In this document: one piece after another, positions 11,174 to 22,968 of the stretch
Position numbering within the stretch: position 1 is the first letter of the stretch
Layout: each line of letters starts with the position of its first letter
Assembly (NCBI GenBank): GCA_025201375.1
Contig: JAIWZP010000001.1
Span: forward strand, 248,001-312,000
Origin: Gongronella butleri
Lineage: Eukaryota; Mucoromycota; Mucoromycetes; Mucorales; Cunninghamellaceae
Direction: 5' to 3'
DNA: 64,000 nt
Made by a program: the position numbers and the translations under genes
Notes under the pieces: generated by a model
The model's database searches: none
Told to the model about the DNA's origin: nothing
What the model saw: only the letters and a program-made list of their open reading frames with translations

Positions 11174-13861
11174 AATCAAGAAAAACCAAGAAAACGCGCC
11201 TCCCTTCCTTTGGCCTCCGTGTCTCCATTGTTCTTTTTTTTTTCTTTGTCGTTTGTCCATGTCCCCCCCCTGCACACACACCCAATCCCCCAAGCTAGGT
11301 TACCCCCCCTCCAATACTGATAAGCGCGCTGTTTCGCTCTTTTTTCTCTTTTTTTATTTTTTTCTCGCTCTTCTCTTACTCCATATATTATATAGCTACT
11401 CTTTTATCTACTTGTTCCTCTTTGTACCAATGAATTGAAAATAAAATCAAAGAAATGCACTGGCCATTCCATGATGAAATCATTTTTTTTTCGCAAGGAT
11501 TTTTGTCCAATAGGCCGCACGAGGGCCTTTTTTTTTTACATAACCTTTTCAAAGTGCCATCCTGACGCACCGAGCCCGGTTTCATCTAAAGATGCCGGTC
11601 GGCACGCGAGTCCACGATAAAAAGGAAGGCACAAAGTCGCAAATTTGAAAAAACACTAGTTTCGCAAAATCCTTGCGGACGAAACTAGGCTCTGTAAAAA
11701 CTTAAAGCGTCGACCTTGGACAAACTACCTGCAGAAAAATAATGGCAAATGGAAATGGCATGCAAGGCCAAAAAAAAGTTTGAACAAATGTTCCAATTTT
11801 TAAACGCAAGCACTATACAATCGTAGAACTGTGTCATATTTAATTGTGCTGCTCGTTACGAATATAAGAATCTAGGAAGAAGGCTTTCATTTTGAGCCCA
11901 TCCTTGTGTGACTAGGTGCGCAATTGAGCGAGCGTTGCCTGCTTTTAATTGCGCGCGGTGGGTGCGACGATTTTTTGCAACAAAACTCTCAAGTCTTTTG
12001 ATCATCCTTAAACTTGACGGAAACGTGGGCATCAAGGAGCGGTTACAAGTGAGGCAAGTTTCACGAGATTCTACTTTGTGGAATTTGATAAATTCGCGAT
12101 TTTGTGAGCATGAGGCCTCTGTTTCAAATGGCCATCCATCGGCGACGGAACGCCGCTAGAACCGAACACTCGACATTTCCAAGGAGAGCGCCATTCAAGG
12201 TTCCATGTCTGTGCACTGCGCGGTCCAGCGATTGTGCACGAACAGGAGTATCGACGCGTCTAAAATCATGTGCAAATATCGCGGTTTCGACGCGTCACCA
12301 TTCACTCGCAAAGCGCGTTTTTTTGTGATCACCGGCATCCCCACGTGCGCACGATCCATATGCGCGAGATATGTTCTTTTCAGGCCGCTAAAATCACGTC
12401 GTGGCTTCTTGTCATTGAATCGAAAATCTTGTTTTTTTATGCTTCTTTGTCAATTTTCTCGCCAATTGGCCTAAAAACCCGCGAACTTGCCCTCACAAGA
12501 ATTGATGAGGACAGTACGTTTCAGCTACTGTCCGAGTTTCGTGGCGATCCATCAGTGTTTTTCGATTTTCGAAAATTAGCCAGGGGGTCATCCATGAAAT
12601 TTGGCCATTTTCGATCGTGGCTGTTACTCTTCATCTAGAGTCGCGTGGGCGGGCTCAAATGAAAGCTGAGCGCGGCCTTGACAACACAGCGCGATAAAAT
12701 AGTCCATATGCTATCGAAGCGCGCTTGAAAAAGCCAAAATGGACGATTTATTGCCTTTATGCATTTTACTCGCGTCTAATGACGATGCTCCAGAATACGT
12801 AAAACAGAAACCATTCGAGAGTCAAGAGGCTTGACTACCCATCTGTATGCCCAGAGCAACTCCAGGTTTCTTGTTGCTTTTCGAGCAATTCCCATCTTTC
12901 GAAAGAAAAATGAGACTTTGGTACTTTCTGCTGCAAAAACTCTTGCTTTGATTATCAAATCCATCGTGCCCAGAGTCGCTTGGACGAGCCAAAAATGCCA
13001 CTTTCAATAGTTTAGCTTTTGCAAGCCCTATTTGGATGGGCACAACGCCTGTCTTAGGGCCCAAAAAGACGGAAAATTGGAGACCAAAGTACAAAAAAGG
13101 AAGGTGCAGCCTGTTAAATATGAGGTGGCCGAGATGCGATGTGCGATGACGTTTGTGCTGTGATTGGCCACGCTTACCAAAAGGTACAATCAGAATCGCA
13201 TCGGACGTTTCTGTGGTGAATTTTATAGGCTATTGGGGATTCTTTTCGGGCAAAAGTCGCCATTGGTACGGCTTGCAGCGACACGCGCACAGCGCCACGC
13301 ACTCTCCACATGTCCATGCTCTTTCTCTCTCTGTCCATGCATTACATCAAGGACTTTTATAAATCCCAGGGATGCAGAAAGCACCTCATGACCAGGCATG
13401 AGGGAATGGGCAAATGGCTCTTTTTTTTTTAGCCTGTTGAAAGGCGGGCGGAGATTCAACAGGGTCAAAAATGCTGTCCCGCTCTGTTTTCTTTTCTCTC
13501 TTTCTTCTTGTTTCGGTCCCCCTCTCCTTCTTGCCTATTGTCCATAGCTTGTAAATAGTCGACAAATAGTTTCTTTGCAGGATTCTATTCGCTACGTGTA
13601 TTTATTCTTCTTTTACCCTCTCACCCCCTACTCCTTGTCTTCATCTTTGACTTTTGGCCTTGTTCTTTTTTAATTTTTCCTCCAAAGCTTGTTGATAAGG
13701 CTCTCCACCCTCTTTCCTCTCCTCCCTTTTGCCTCCTTCCGTCTCTCCCTTTCCCTTTCTTACTCGTAGTGTGTTTATAGCCCCCCTCCCCCTTCTTTTC
13801 TCTTCTTTTTGCCTTTTTCTGTCACTTTTCCTCGCAATTTGCTCTTTCCGGCCCCTGCAAG
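11174..13861. other. 2.7-kb spacer with decayed repeats and CT-rich leader
   Basis: The NDT80-type 3' UTR ends here (AATAAA-like signal near 11440). From about 11640 to 13150 the sequence looks like old non-coding repeat debris, with phrases such as TTTCGTGGCGATCCA and CCATGAAATTTGGCCATTTT that recall the style of the other repeat islands. There are short inverted repeats at 11492-11503/11666-11677 and 11656-11664/11680-11688. The stretch 13480-13860 is strongly pyrimidine-rich and is probably the promoter and 5' leader of the PUF gene. No coding exon is recognised. Confidence 0.45.
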
Positions 13862-16800
13862 ATGATGCCTAGAATCTTTGATGAACAAAAGTCGCCCTCG
13901 CAACAGCAGCGCTATGACTTGCACCAGCCAAAGGCGACCAACCAACCGCAAGGACAGGTAAAAAAAAAAGAGCACATTTTCCCGCATTTGATTTTTTTTA
14001 TTTTTTTGCTCATTGATTCCCGCTCTTCTTAGCTGGCTGCGCTTTTGCACGGCAAATATGACCAAGAGGATTATGACATGTTTGTCAATTCCGGCGCTTC
14101 CAGTCTATTTCCCAATGACGATGCGTACGATCGATCCAACAGCGCGCCACCCACGCAGCCGCAGCAACCCATGTTCCATTCGCGCCAAGGCAGCCACGAA
14201 AAGGACGACGCCTACGACATGGGCATGGAATCCTTCCAGCCGACGTACAATGCCGCCAATGACACCTGGAAACAGCTGTGGGATGGTAAAAAAAAACACA
14301 CGTTTTCAAGCACAAATGCCCTCAGCATGCTCTCAATTGCATCTTGATGCGCCCAAAAAGATGCTTGAGCGGCCATTCGTTGCCATAGTGGCACATGGCA
14401 ATGAAAAAAGGGGGGCATCAGGAAGCAGGCAAATAACATTTTTTTTTCTTTTTTCCTTTTTTTGCCTAGATCCATCGGCTCAGTATGGGCATCGTCACCA
14501 TCAGCAGCAACAACAGCCGCAGCCGCATCCGCAACATCAACAGCAACCTCAGCAAGGCAAGCGCAACAAGCTTAAATCCAATGACGACAACATGGGCCGC
14601 CGCGGCCGCAATTTTCCTGATTTCATGCAAGAGGTAAGGGGCTTTTGACGCGCGTTTTCGTTACCATGGCAACGGAAGCTGATCCTTTTTTTTTTTTTGT
14701 CAATTTAGGATTTTCCGCGCGCGTCGTCGCCTCTTTTTGCATTGCAACAGCAAGCGCGTGCCCGGCACCACCAAAATGGGATGGAAGAGCGTGATCGTGA
14801 GTACGACGGCATGTCGACACCCTTCCACACGGATGACAAGGACATGGCCATGTTGAACATGATGGGTGATGAAGGTGGCGCCAATCGCAACGCGCTTCGT
14901 GCGCTTTCGCCGCCCCTGCGCAACAAGTTCAATAGTCCGCCACCCGCACGGTCCAATTCGACGCCACCTGGCCGCAACTACAATGCTGCGGCGGCGGCCG
15001 CGGCGGCTGCTGCCGCTGCAGGCATGCCACCTGATGCGGATTATGGCACCGAGATGATGATGAAGCAATTTTCGTCTTTTGGGCTGACCGATGACGAGGG
15101 CATGGGTTTGCTCCAGCAACAACGCTACTTGCAGATGCAGCAACAGCAACAACAACAGCAACAACACCCTCAGCAAGCCCTCCGCCTCCAACAGCAGCAA
15201 CAACAGCAAGCTTATTACAATAATCTTAGCAATCCGCAGCTTTACAGCCAAATGCAAGCGCTTGGCAACCCCGCGGCCCTGTCCATGCTCGACGATGATC
15301 AATTCCTCAAGCTCGATCAGCGTTGGGACGCCAATGATGCCTATCGCCGTCAGAGTAAGCCATTTTTTCGAAGAAAAAAAAAGTCAAAAAACGACGAAAA
15401 AAGTCAAAAACGGGCGAAATTCACGGCTCACTCCCGGTTTTTTTTTTTTTTTAATTAGTGAATGCCGCCGGTTTTGGTCCGAGTGGTCCATTGTCTGCGC
15501 CGGCGGGGATGGATCCCAATGCGTTTATTGACAGTCCATTTGTGCCTGGGACGTCATCGGGCGATAGCAAGAAGATCCGATCGCTGCAACAGATGCAGCA
15601 GCAACAACAACTTCTTTTGCACCAGCAACAGCAACAATTGTTGGCTGCTCGACAGCAATTGCTGCTCCAGCAACAACTCCAACAGGCTGCCGCCGCTGGT
15701 GTTGCACCTCCGCCGCACCATGCAATGCCGCCATCGTCCCCTTCGGCTTCTGCCGCCCAGCGCATGCGCCATCCGGGCCAGCAGCACCACGCGTCGTCAC
15801 GCCACCATCACCACCACCACCACGCGTCGCATGGCCAGCAACAGCAGCAACAATCGCAGCCGCAATCGCAGCAACACGCGCATCACGCGTCGCCGCACCA
15901 ACAACACGCACCTCAGCCATCGTCGTCGGCGTCGCACCATCAGGATATGACCCTCAACATCCGCAGCCCCTTGCTCGAGGAATTCCGCAACTCAAAGAAC
16001 AAGAAATACGAGCTAAAGGACATTGCCGACCACATTGTCGAGTTTAGCGGCGATCAACACGGGTCCCGCTTCATCCAACAAAAGCTCGAGACCGCCAATA
16101 GCGAGGAAAAGCAAATGGTCTTTGAGGAGGTCCTGCCCAACGCCCTGCAGCTGATGACGGACGTTTTTGGCAATTACGTTTTGCAAAAATTCTTTGAACA
16201 TGGTAAAAAAAAGATGAAAAAGAAAAAAATCGGCACAGCGTGCTCACTCCTCCTTTTTAGGCAACCAAATGCAAAAGACCATCTTGGCCAAACAGATGGA
16301 AAGTCATGTCATTTCACTTTCGTTGCAAATGTACGGCTGTCGCGTCGTGCAAAAGGCTTTGGAGCATGTTTTGACCGAGCAGCAAGCCAAACTTGTCAGC
16401 GAGCTTGATGGCTGCGTGCTAAAGTGCATCAAGGATCAGAATGGCAATCACGTCATCCAAAAGGTAAGAAGAAAAACCGAGAAACACCCAAAAAAAAAAG
16501 ACGAAAAAACAGCCGCGACAAGCACTGACGCGTGCTTTTATCATTAGGCCATTGAGCGTGTTCCCGCGCAGCACATTCAATTCATCATTGACGCTTTCAA
16601 CAATCAAGTGTACAATCTTGCGACGCATCCCTATGGCTGCCGCGTCATCCAGCGCATGTTTGAGCACTGCACGGAGAACCAGACAGGCCCGCTGCTGGAT
16701 GAACTCCACCGCTGCACGGCGCAGCTTGTTCAGGACCAGTATGGCAACTATGTGATCCAGCACATCCTCGAGCGCGGCCGCCCTGTCGACAAGGCCATTG

Positions 16801-17402
16801 TCATCAACAAGATCCGCGGCCAAGTTCTCCAATTGAGCAAGCACAAGTTTGCAAGCAATGTTGTCGAAAAATGTGTCGATCACGGCTCGAAGCGTGACCG
16901 CCAATTGCTCATTGAAGAGGTCTTGCAGCCGCGTCCCGATGGGTAAAGAGCAAAAAAAGCACAAAAAAACAACAACACGAAAATTGACCCTTTGCCTTTT
17001 TCTTTTCCAATTAGATCGTACCCCCTGGTGAGCATGATGAAGGACCAGTACGCGAATTACGTAATTCAAAAGATGCTGGACGTGGTGGATGACGACCAGC
17101 GCTATCTTCTTGTGGACAAGATCCGCCCGCATTTGCAGTCGTTGAAAAAGTATACCTACGGCAAGCATTTGATCCAAAAGGTGGAGAAGCTCCTGGCGAC
17201 CATGTCGCCCGTCGCGGGCCAGGATGACGACGCCGCCGCGCCGTCCCTCGACGCCCGTGCAGAGACTTTGACCGCCACCACCGTGTCTACCGAGGAACCA
17301 GGCACGCCTTCGTTTCATCATGCCACCCCCGAGGCCACCACGACGACCACCGCCACGGACGACACCGTCGTTGAAGAAAAGCAAGACACGACTGAGGCCT
17401 AA
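13862..17402 (+). CDS. Pumilio (PUF) RNA-binding protein
   Basis: Eight exons: 13862-13957, 14033-14285, 14470-14633, 14709-15354, 15459-16202, 16261-16463, 16548-16942, 17015-17402; 962 residues. The N-terminal ~550 residues are low-complexity, rich in Gln and His with an Ala run and a six-His run. The PUF domain covers about 555-890 and shows eight repeats whose base-contact motifs read SRFIQ, NYVLQ, CRVVQ, NHVIQ, CRVIQ, NYVIQ, SNVVE, NYVIQ. This is the full PUM/Puf3-type set, and by the known PUF code it should bind UGUAUAUA in mRNA 3' UTRs. Such proteins recruit deadenylation and repression machinery in the cytoplasm. A second ATG follows directly after the first. The C-terminal tail is Thr/Glu-rich. 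Confidence 0.95.
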
Positions 17403-18639
17403 TTTCTTGGAAAACAACTCTCCAAGCTCCCATTGTCGCTCGATCTCTTTTTTTTTTCCCACTGTTTTTTTTTTTGTTTTGCCTTGGTTGCACCTGCTCT
17501 CTCTCTCTCTTTCTTTCTTTTTTTCTTTCCCTCCTTTGTGTGTATTCTATTTGCCCTTGTTATTGTTTCCTCTTGGCACCACTCTTCCCTTTTTTCTCTT
17601 TTTTTTTTTTGTTTTTAGATTTTTCTTTGGGACGTTTCAGGTCCAATGTACATGCAGTTGTATTCCTGGGGTCAAGCATCGCCCTCGTGCAATGCTTGAT
17701 GTATATGACAACCCTTCCCTTTATACTTCTCTCCCTTTTTTTCTATTTATTTGCCCTGTCGCCCTCCATGGTTGGCTGTGCAGCTGATCTTGTTCATACT
17801 CTTTTTGTATTTCCTTTTTTTAATTTTTCCTTTTTGTTCAATCCCACTTAAAAATAAAACCTCATCGCGAATTTTGGATGATCTCAGCTGAAATTGGGTC
17901 TGGGAGGCGTTCAATGGAAGAAAATAGCACCTTCCGCTGGAGCGATGCGACAAACGAGCGTGTCGTGTCTTGTCTATGACGCCATCCTACGATGGACGCG
18001 GACGGTACCGACAAACTCCGACGTTCTATGGCCGAATTTGGCATGCTTTGGGTGCATGAACCCCCCCAATGGATGTTCAAAAATGGCCCCACCCGCTGAT
18101 CTTGTCCCAGACCAGCAAAGAAGTGGACCCTCTTTTTGTGTCCCAATGGCATACGTAATAACCAATTGTTGCAGATCAGACGGCTGCCTAAAAAGCTACG
18201 CTTGGGCCACCCAGAAATTTTTTTTAGCGATGTAGCGTGGTGAGACTTGTTCTTTTCTTTTCATGTTGTTTTCGTGCCTTTTTGTGGTGAGTTTTTTCTC
18301 ATGGTGCCCATGGAGACGCTGACTAAAGCAATAAATAAATTGTTTCCATGTACCAAATGCAAATGGCACGAGGATTCCATTGTTCCATGACAATGGTGAA
18401 ATTAGGCGGCGCCTGGATTTTGACAGGGTGCTGGCAAGATTCTCGACAAATGAGGACGTGCGCAATCTATCAGGTGATCGGGAAATGGTTGCCATTTGTG
18501 GATAAAAAGTGGCGCGTAGCGACAAAAAGATGCATAAACCGTTTAGACTTTTTTATTTTTGAAGATTCCTAATGATACATATTACAAGGGATGAAGGATG
18601 CTGAGAGGTACAATGCAAGTGTAAATGGAGACAAGCCGC
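17403..18639. other. spacer between convergent PUF and velvet genes
   Basis: The PUF 3' UTR is strikingly T- and CT-rich (17440-17640) with an AATAAAA near 17851. The remainder to 18639 has only short unsupported frames. The velvet gene on the other strand ends at 18640, so this is a convergent intergenic region. Confidence 0.5.
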
Positions 18640-19726
18640 TTAATTTGGGTGAATAAGTGAGGATATAGACATGGACGACGCCGACGACGACGCATCTTGC
18701 TTTTCATCCGTATCGTCGTCCTCCTCCTCGTCGTTCTTTTGCGACGTGCCGCTGCCCTTTGGCTTCTCTTTGGCACGAATGGACAGCTTGACACCCTGCT
18801 GAGCAAAGTGTCGTGACAATGGCGTGCTGCCTATTAATAAAAATTGCAAAAAATATAAGAAACCTATGCTTTGCTCTTGCCAATGGCTTGTTGCTGCTTC
18901 TTTACCAAGAGCCCCAGGGAATTGACGGGCACGGTAGACTCGAAAAGGGGCGGAAAAGATGACATCATAAATATGTGCTTGGCTAAAAACAAGAAAACGC
19001 AAACGAAAAGAAGGGAAATCCGTCAGTACCAACACCATGTGCCCCAACCGTGGAGCGTGGATCTGGCGCAACTTACAACAATGAGAGTAATTGGAATTTT
19101 AACCTAAAGTGGCCCTCGATGCGCACGGACACATCGCCAAAGACAAAAAAAACTCCCTTTTCGCCCTGAAGGTCCTCGAGCTCGTGCGCATTGGACACCA
19201 TGGTCCCGACCACTGTGCGGTTCGTGTACGGCTGCTGCTTGCCAGAAGCATCATCAAGAGGTGGCGAGTCGTGTTGCACTGTCACGGCGTGCCGCGGTTC
19301 ATCAAGAACACCGTCGTACAAGTCGCAATGCACCACCATCGTTGCCACCTGGGCATCCAATGATCTTAAAAAAACGAATGAGAACTCCATGGCGTGAAGA
19401 TGGCTCCCCAGGGAATCCAGTGCGGGGGCTCTGTCAAATGGACATTTTACCTGACTTTAATATAATCGTTGCCTTGAAGCTTGTACAATTGTAGAATGGG
19501 TGACGGGTCGATCAAGCGACGGTCGCGATTACCAAAGCCAGCACTTCTGGCATGAACGGGTTGCTGACAGATGGCTGCGGCAAACATAACCAAAAAAAAG
19601 AAAAAGAAAAAGAAAAAGGAACGAAACAATGTCAAGTGTCATGATCGAATAGAAACCTCATCACCCGTGGCGCACAAGGTGAACGCCGTCTCTCCACTTA
19701 CATAGTTTAAATTCTCCAGCTACCAT
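18640..19726 (-). CDS. velvet-domain regulator B
   Basis: Exons on the minus strand in order: 19726-19702, 19574-19451, 19364-19077, 18982-18906, 18830-18640; 234 residues. The product is almost entirely one velvet domain (NF-kB/Rel-like fold). QQPVHARSAGFGNRDRRLID appears near residue 11, then the strand holding FFVFGDVSVRIEGHFRLKF. The block ending FPGALG follows, then SRHFAQQGVKLSIRAKE, and the tail is acidic and serine-rich. Velvet proteins (VelB, VosA, VeA) act as dimers in the nucleus and control development and secondary metabolism. Relative to gene A, the LVSSP-like turn is changed to MVSNA and RRPIDPPP to RRLIDPSP. The first exon is only 25 nt and the start could lie further upstream. 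Which velvet subfamily it belongs to is not decidable by eye. Confidence 0.82.
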
Positions 19727-20168
19727 CAATGCAATTCACAAAAGTGAAAGGAAAGCAAAAAAAAAAATAAAAAAGCGGATTAAGCGCCGCTTTTATACCA
19801 TAGAAATTCCGTGATATCATGGAAGAATCGATAATTATACTGTTCCCCATGGAAAGAAAAAAGGAACAGATTCATTGTCAAAAAAGAGAAAAAGTATGCG
19901 AGATTGAAGCGAGTGTGGAGTGGGGGGAGACGAGAGCCACTTTGGGGGTGGAGAAATGGATAGAAGGATGCACTTTAGCACGTGGCAATACGATCGTTTA
20001 AAAAAAGGGGAGGCATTTCTTTATTTAAATGGGCAAGGCGCCAACGTAAAAATACTAAAATTGGCAAAAAGGCGAGACACGGCAAAAAAGTAGGAGGATG
20101 CCGATTCAATTGCAACGGCGTGACAGAGTGTCAAACCCACACACGCCCACAGAAAAGCTTGCCCTGGC

Positions 20169-21730
20169 TCAATTGTCGGATTTTCTTGAGCGCACTATGG
20201 TACAATAGAACATTGGTCAAATAAAAAAATCAGGTGATGTGATGCTTCGCCCCTCCCCGCACGACCCAACTCCGCCCCCTTACCATCGTTGCGGATAGGT
20301 ATCTTGAGGCCCTGTCTAGCAAACACTTTGGACAGCTCCGTCGATTCTAAAAAGGAATAAAAACATCATAAGAAACATTCGATTCGCCAAACTTCGGAAC
20401 GCCGTGCATGAAGTGGTCTTGGCTGTTATGCAAAAGCATGCCGTGTTCCATTGTTACCTGTCATGCCGGGGAACTGGTTGATAAATAACAAGGGGTGAGC
20501 GATGAATGGCTAGGTTTGATCCGGAAAATCATGGCATTCTCCCTTTTTTTTTTTTTTTTTTTCCTTGCAAGTCATTTCCTCCTTTCCATTACCTTCTTTG
20601 CAGAATACACCGTGAATGCATCAGAGAACACCTGTGCAATGATTCTTGACTTGGCATTGGGCTGGAAATCAGTGCTAAAAGAGCGAAAGAGGGGAATTTG
20701 AGCACGATTTGCATGAAATTTTTTTTTCCTTTTACCTGACGAGCTTCATCAATGAGAATCGCAGCGTATAGCGCCCCTCGGTGCGGATGCTCAGATCGGG
20801 AAAGGCAAAATAGAGCCCTTGTTCGCCTTCAGGATTCTTGAGCAGGCTGGGTGAGCTGACCAGGGAGCCCATCAGGACGCGCGTGCACTTGGGTGGATTT
20901 GAAATGATGTTGCGCTCCTCCGAGCGGTCTGCCGACCATAGAGTGACGTGAAGCACAAAAAAAGGGATCTGTAGCGTCCTAAAAAAATTCAGCAAAAAAA
21001 AGGGTCAATGTCATTGGAGCGCAATTGAGCTATTTTTTTTTTTTTTCATTTCTGTTGGCCTTGCCGCCTCCCGTTAGCAACGACCCATTGTTCTGCATCC
21101 CTGACCCAATCTCCCTCTATTCATTCATGCGCATGTCTACCTCGTGGTGCGCGCGTGAGCAAGCACCCCTTTCATCCCTTTTGCCCTCACGCCCTTTGCC
21201 TCCTTTGTTCTCCGGGCTCAAAGTAGCATCGTGTCCATCCTCAATAGACGTAAAAACCCTTACTGGATGTCCACGGGCTCATTGTTCTGCTGTCGCACGA
21301 TCAATTGCACAATGGGTGGCGGGTCGATGGGTCGGCGATCCTTTTCACCAAAACCACACATGCGAGCGTGCAAAGGCTGCTGGCATACCACGAGTTCATA
21401 TGTCCTGGCAGAGCAATTGAGAGAAAGAGACGGCGGGAGAGCGAGAAAAAAGTGAATTTAGGTGGCCAAAAGGCACGAATTTCGCTCAAAAAAGGCGCTT
21501 TTGAGGCTTTACCTCATTTCGCGCTCGTCGTATCCGATACTATCGATAGTGGGCGGTATTGGCTCTGTGTAATAATGCTGGTGGCTATGTCCATGGTCTT
21601 CCTCGAGCTCTTGATTCGGGCCACGATACATTTTTGGCACAAGTGTTGGCGCCGGGGCAGCTCGCTCGTTCTTGATACCGTACTGAGAGCCGTGTGGCAA
21701 GTATGGCTGGTGCGGGGGCTGCTGGTCCAT
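20169..21730 (-). CDS. velvet-domain regulator A
   Basis: Minus-strand exons in order: 21730-21513, 21404-21264, 20978-20736, 20674-20593, 20473-20458, 20346-20284, 20194-20169; 262 residues. A Pro/His/Gln-rich N-terminus (1-72) precedes a canonical velvet domain: [20 protein letters not shown], then [65 protein letters not shown] and [19 protein letters not shown]. Exon 5 is a 16-nt micro-exon coding FPGMT. The last junction uses a GTAAGG donor; without it the frame would run on to a stop at 20195-20197, so the C-terminus is uncertain by ~25 residues. It is likely a nuclear developmental regulator that could dimerise with the neighbouring velvet protein B. The gene lies directly upstream of B on the same strand. 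Confidence 0.88.
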
Positions 21731-22117
21731 AGTGTAAAAAGGGAAAAAAAGATAAAAAAAAGCGGGAAAGAGGGTGAAGAAAAAGAAAAAAAAGAGAGAG
21801 AAAAGGCCTAAAAAAATAAAAAAAAGGGGAATCTGAAATCAAAAAAAGTTGGTGATGCAGCCATGTCGCTTATTTTTTGTTTTCTTTTGGTTTCAAATGG
21901 CCCAACCCAAGGTTCCATTGCTCTGGATCCCCGCATCAACAACTACGAAAATAGGCAGAGATCACTCACCGCACTTCCTGACGATGGATGGGTCCTTCCC
22001 AAACCTTTGGCAAAAAATCGCGTGCTGTCCCGCCATCCCATCCCGCCTTCCGCGCAACACAACACATTGCAAATTGGGCGTGTGTGTCGCCTTGGACGCC
22101 TCGCCCCGCCTATTTTC

Positions 22118-22149
<32 letters not shown>

Positions 22150-22968
22150 GTATGCAATCAGCTGCCTGTCCCTTGCCTTTTTGTATTTTGCAGCGAGTTT
22201 TGTGATGCTGTCTCTGCATGAAATGAAAAAAAAGGGGGGGGACTTCATCCAGTTGTGTGTCACCTTGCGGCCACATGATTTAAAGGTTCTTTTGACACAC
22301 TCACGGCCAATTTTACGCGCGCGCGCCGTCCGAATTGCCCGTTTCTCCCAAGGCGAGACACGACATGTCATATTGGCTCATGATGAAAAAGTGAAAGAGA
22401 GAAAAATGAAACACGGCGAAAACATTGAGGCAAAAGAGATGCAGGTGCCTTTGAGGCTAAATATTCATGCGAAGTGAGCAATAAAAAGCGCGTTGGGTGG
22501 ATAGTTGTATCGTGTCGTGTCAACAGGTGTGCGACTCGGGTACCCTTAAAGACAAAAAGCAAACGCCCCAGGCATCTGGGTCGTGCCATCCTGGTCATAG
22601 TAAAAAAAAAAATCGAATTAAGAATATCTGATATTTGAGAAGCGGCGCGCAATAACGAGAATGTCGTGTCCGTGTCTGAGCCACGCTTTTGGCTCCCGTC
22701 CGATCATCCCTGGCCACACACAAAAGCCAATTGGCATCCATTGTCGTCCAAAATTCACAAGCGTGGCACCAAACATAACCTATTTTGTAGCCATCGTACT
22801 TTTTGCTTGGCATTGCCTCGCTGTTTGGACGCGATCGGATCATCGACCAGGCGCCAATCACTGTCGAATGCACGCGGACAATGAAATGTAAAAAATGCGC
22901 CACGCACACACACGCCCTGTCTCTCTCCCTGAAACTTTTCTCTTTGTTCTTTTTTTTCAGCAAGATTT
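21731..22968. promoter_or_regulatory. 1.2-kb divergent intergenic region, velvet A / MRG
   Basis: The two flanking genes start at 21730 (minus) and 22969 (plus), so both promoters must lie here. The first ~110 bases next to the velvet start are purine-rich on the plus strand. A T-run followed directly by an A-run lies at 22119-22149. A TTTTTTTTCAG just before the MRG ATG (AG at 22959-22960) could be a 3' splice site of a leader intron. No coding exon is recognised. Confidence 0.4.

Noticed and set aside
16419..17462. 347-codon frame antisense to the PUF domain
   Set aside because: Shadow frame; the sense strand carries conserved PUF repeats with proper splice sites.
19640..19701. Extra velvet B exon reading YVSGETAFTLCATGDEVSIRS
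   Set aside because: It is open in one frame, but the GTAAGT donor at 19701 places it in the intron, and splicing it out yields the expected EFKLSICQQP start of the domain.
20195..20283. Read-through C-terminus of velvet gene A
   Set aside because: Frame stays open to 20195, but a GTAAGG donor at 20283 and an ATAG acceptor at 20195-20196 give a shorter basic tail; kept as the alternative.
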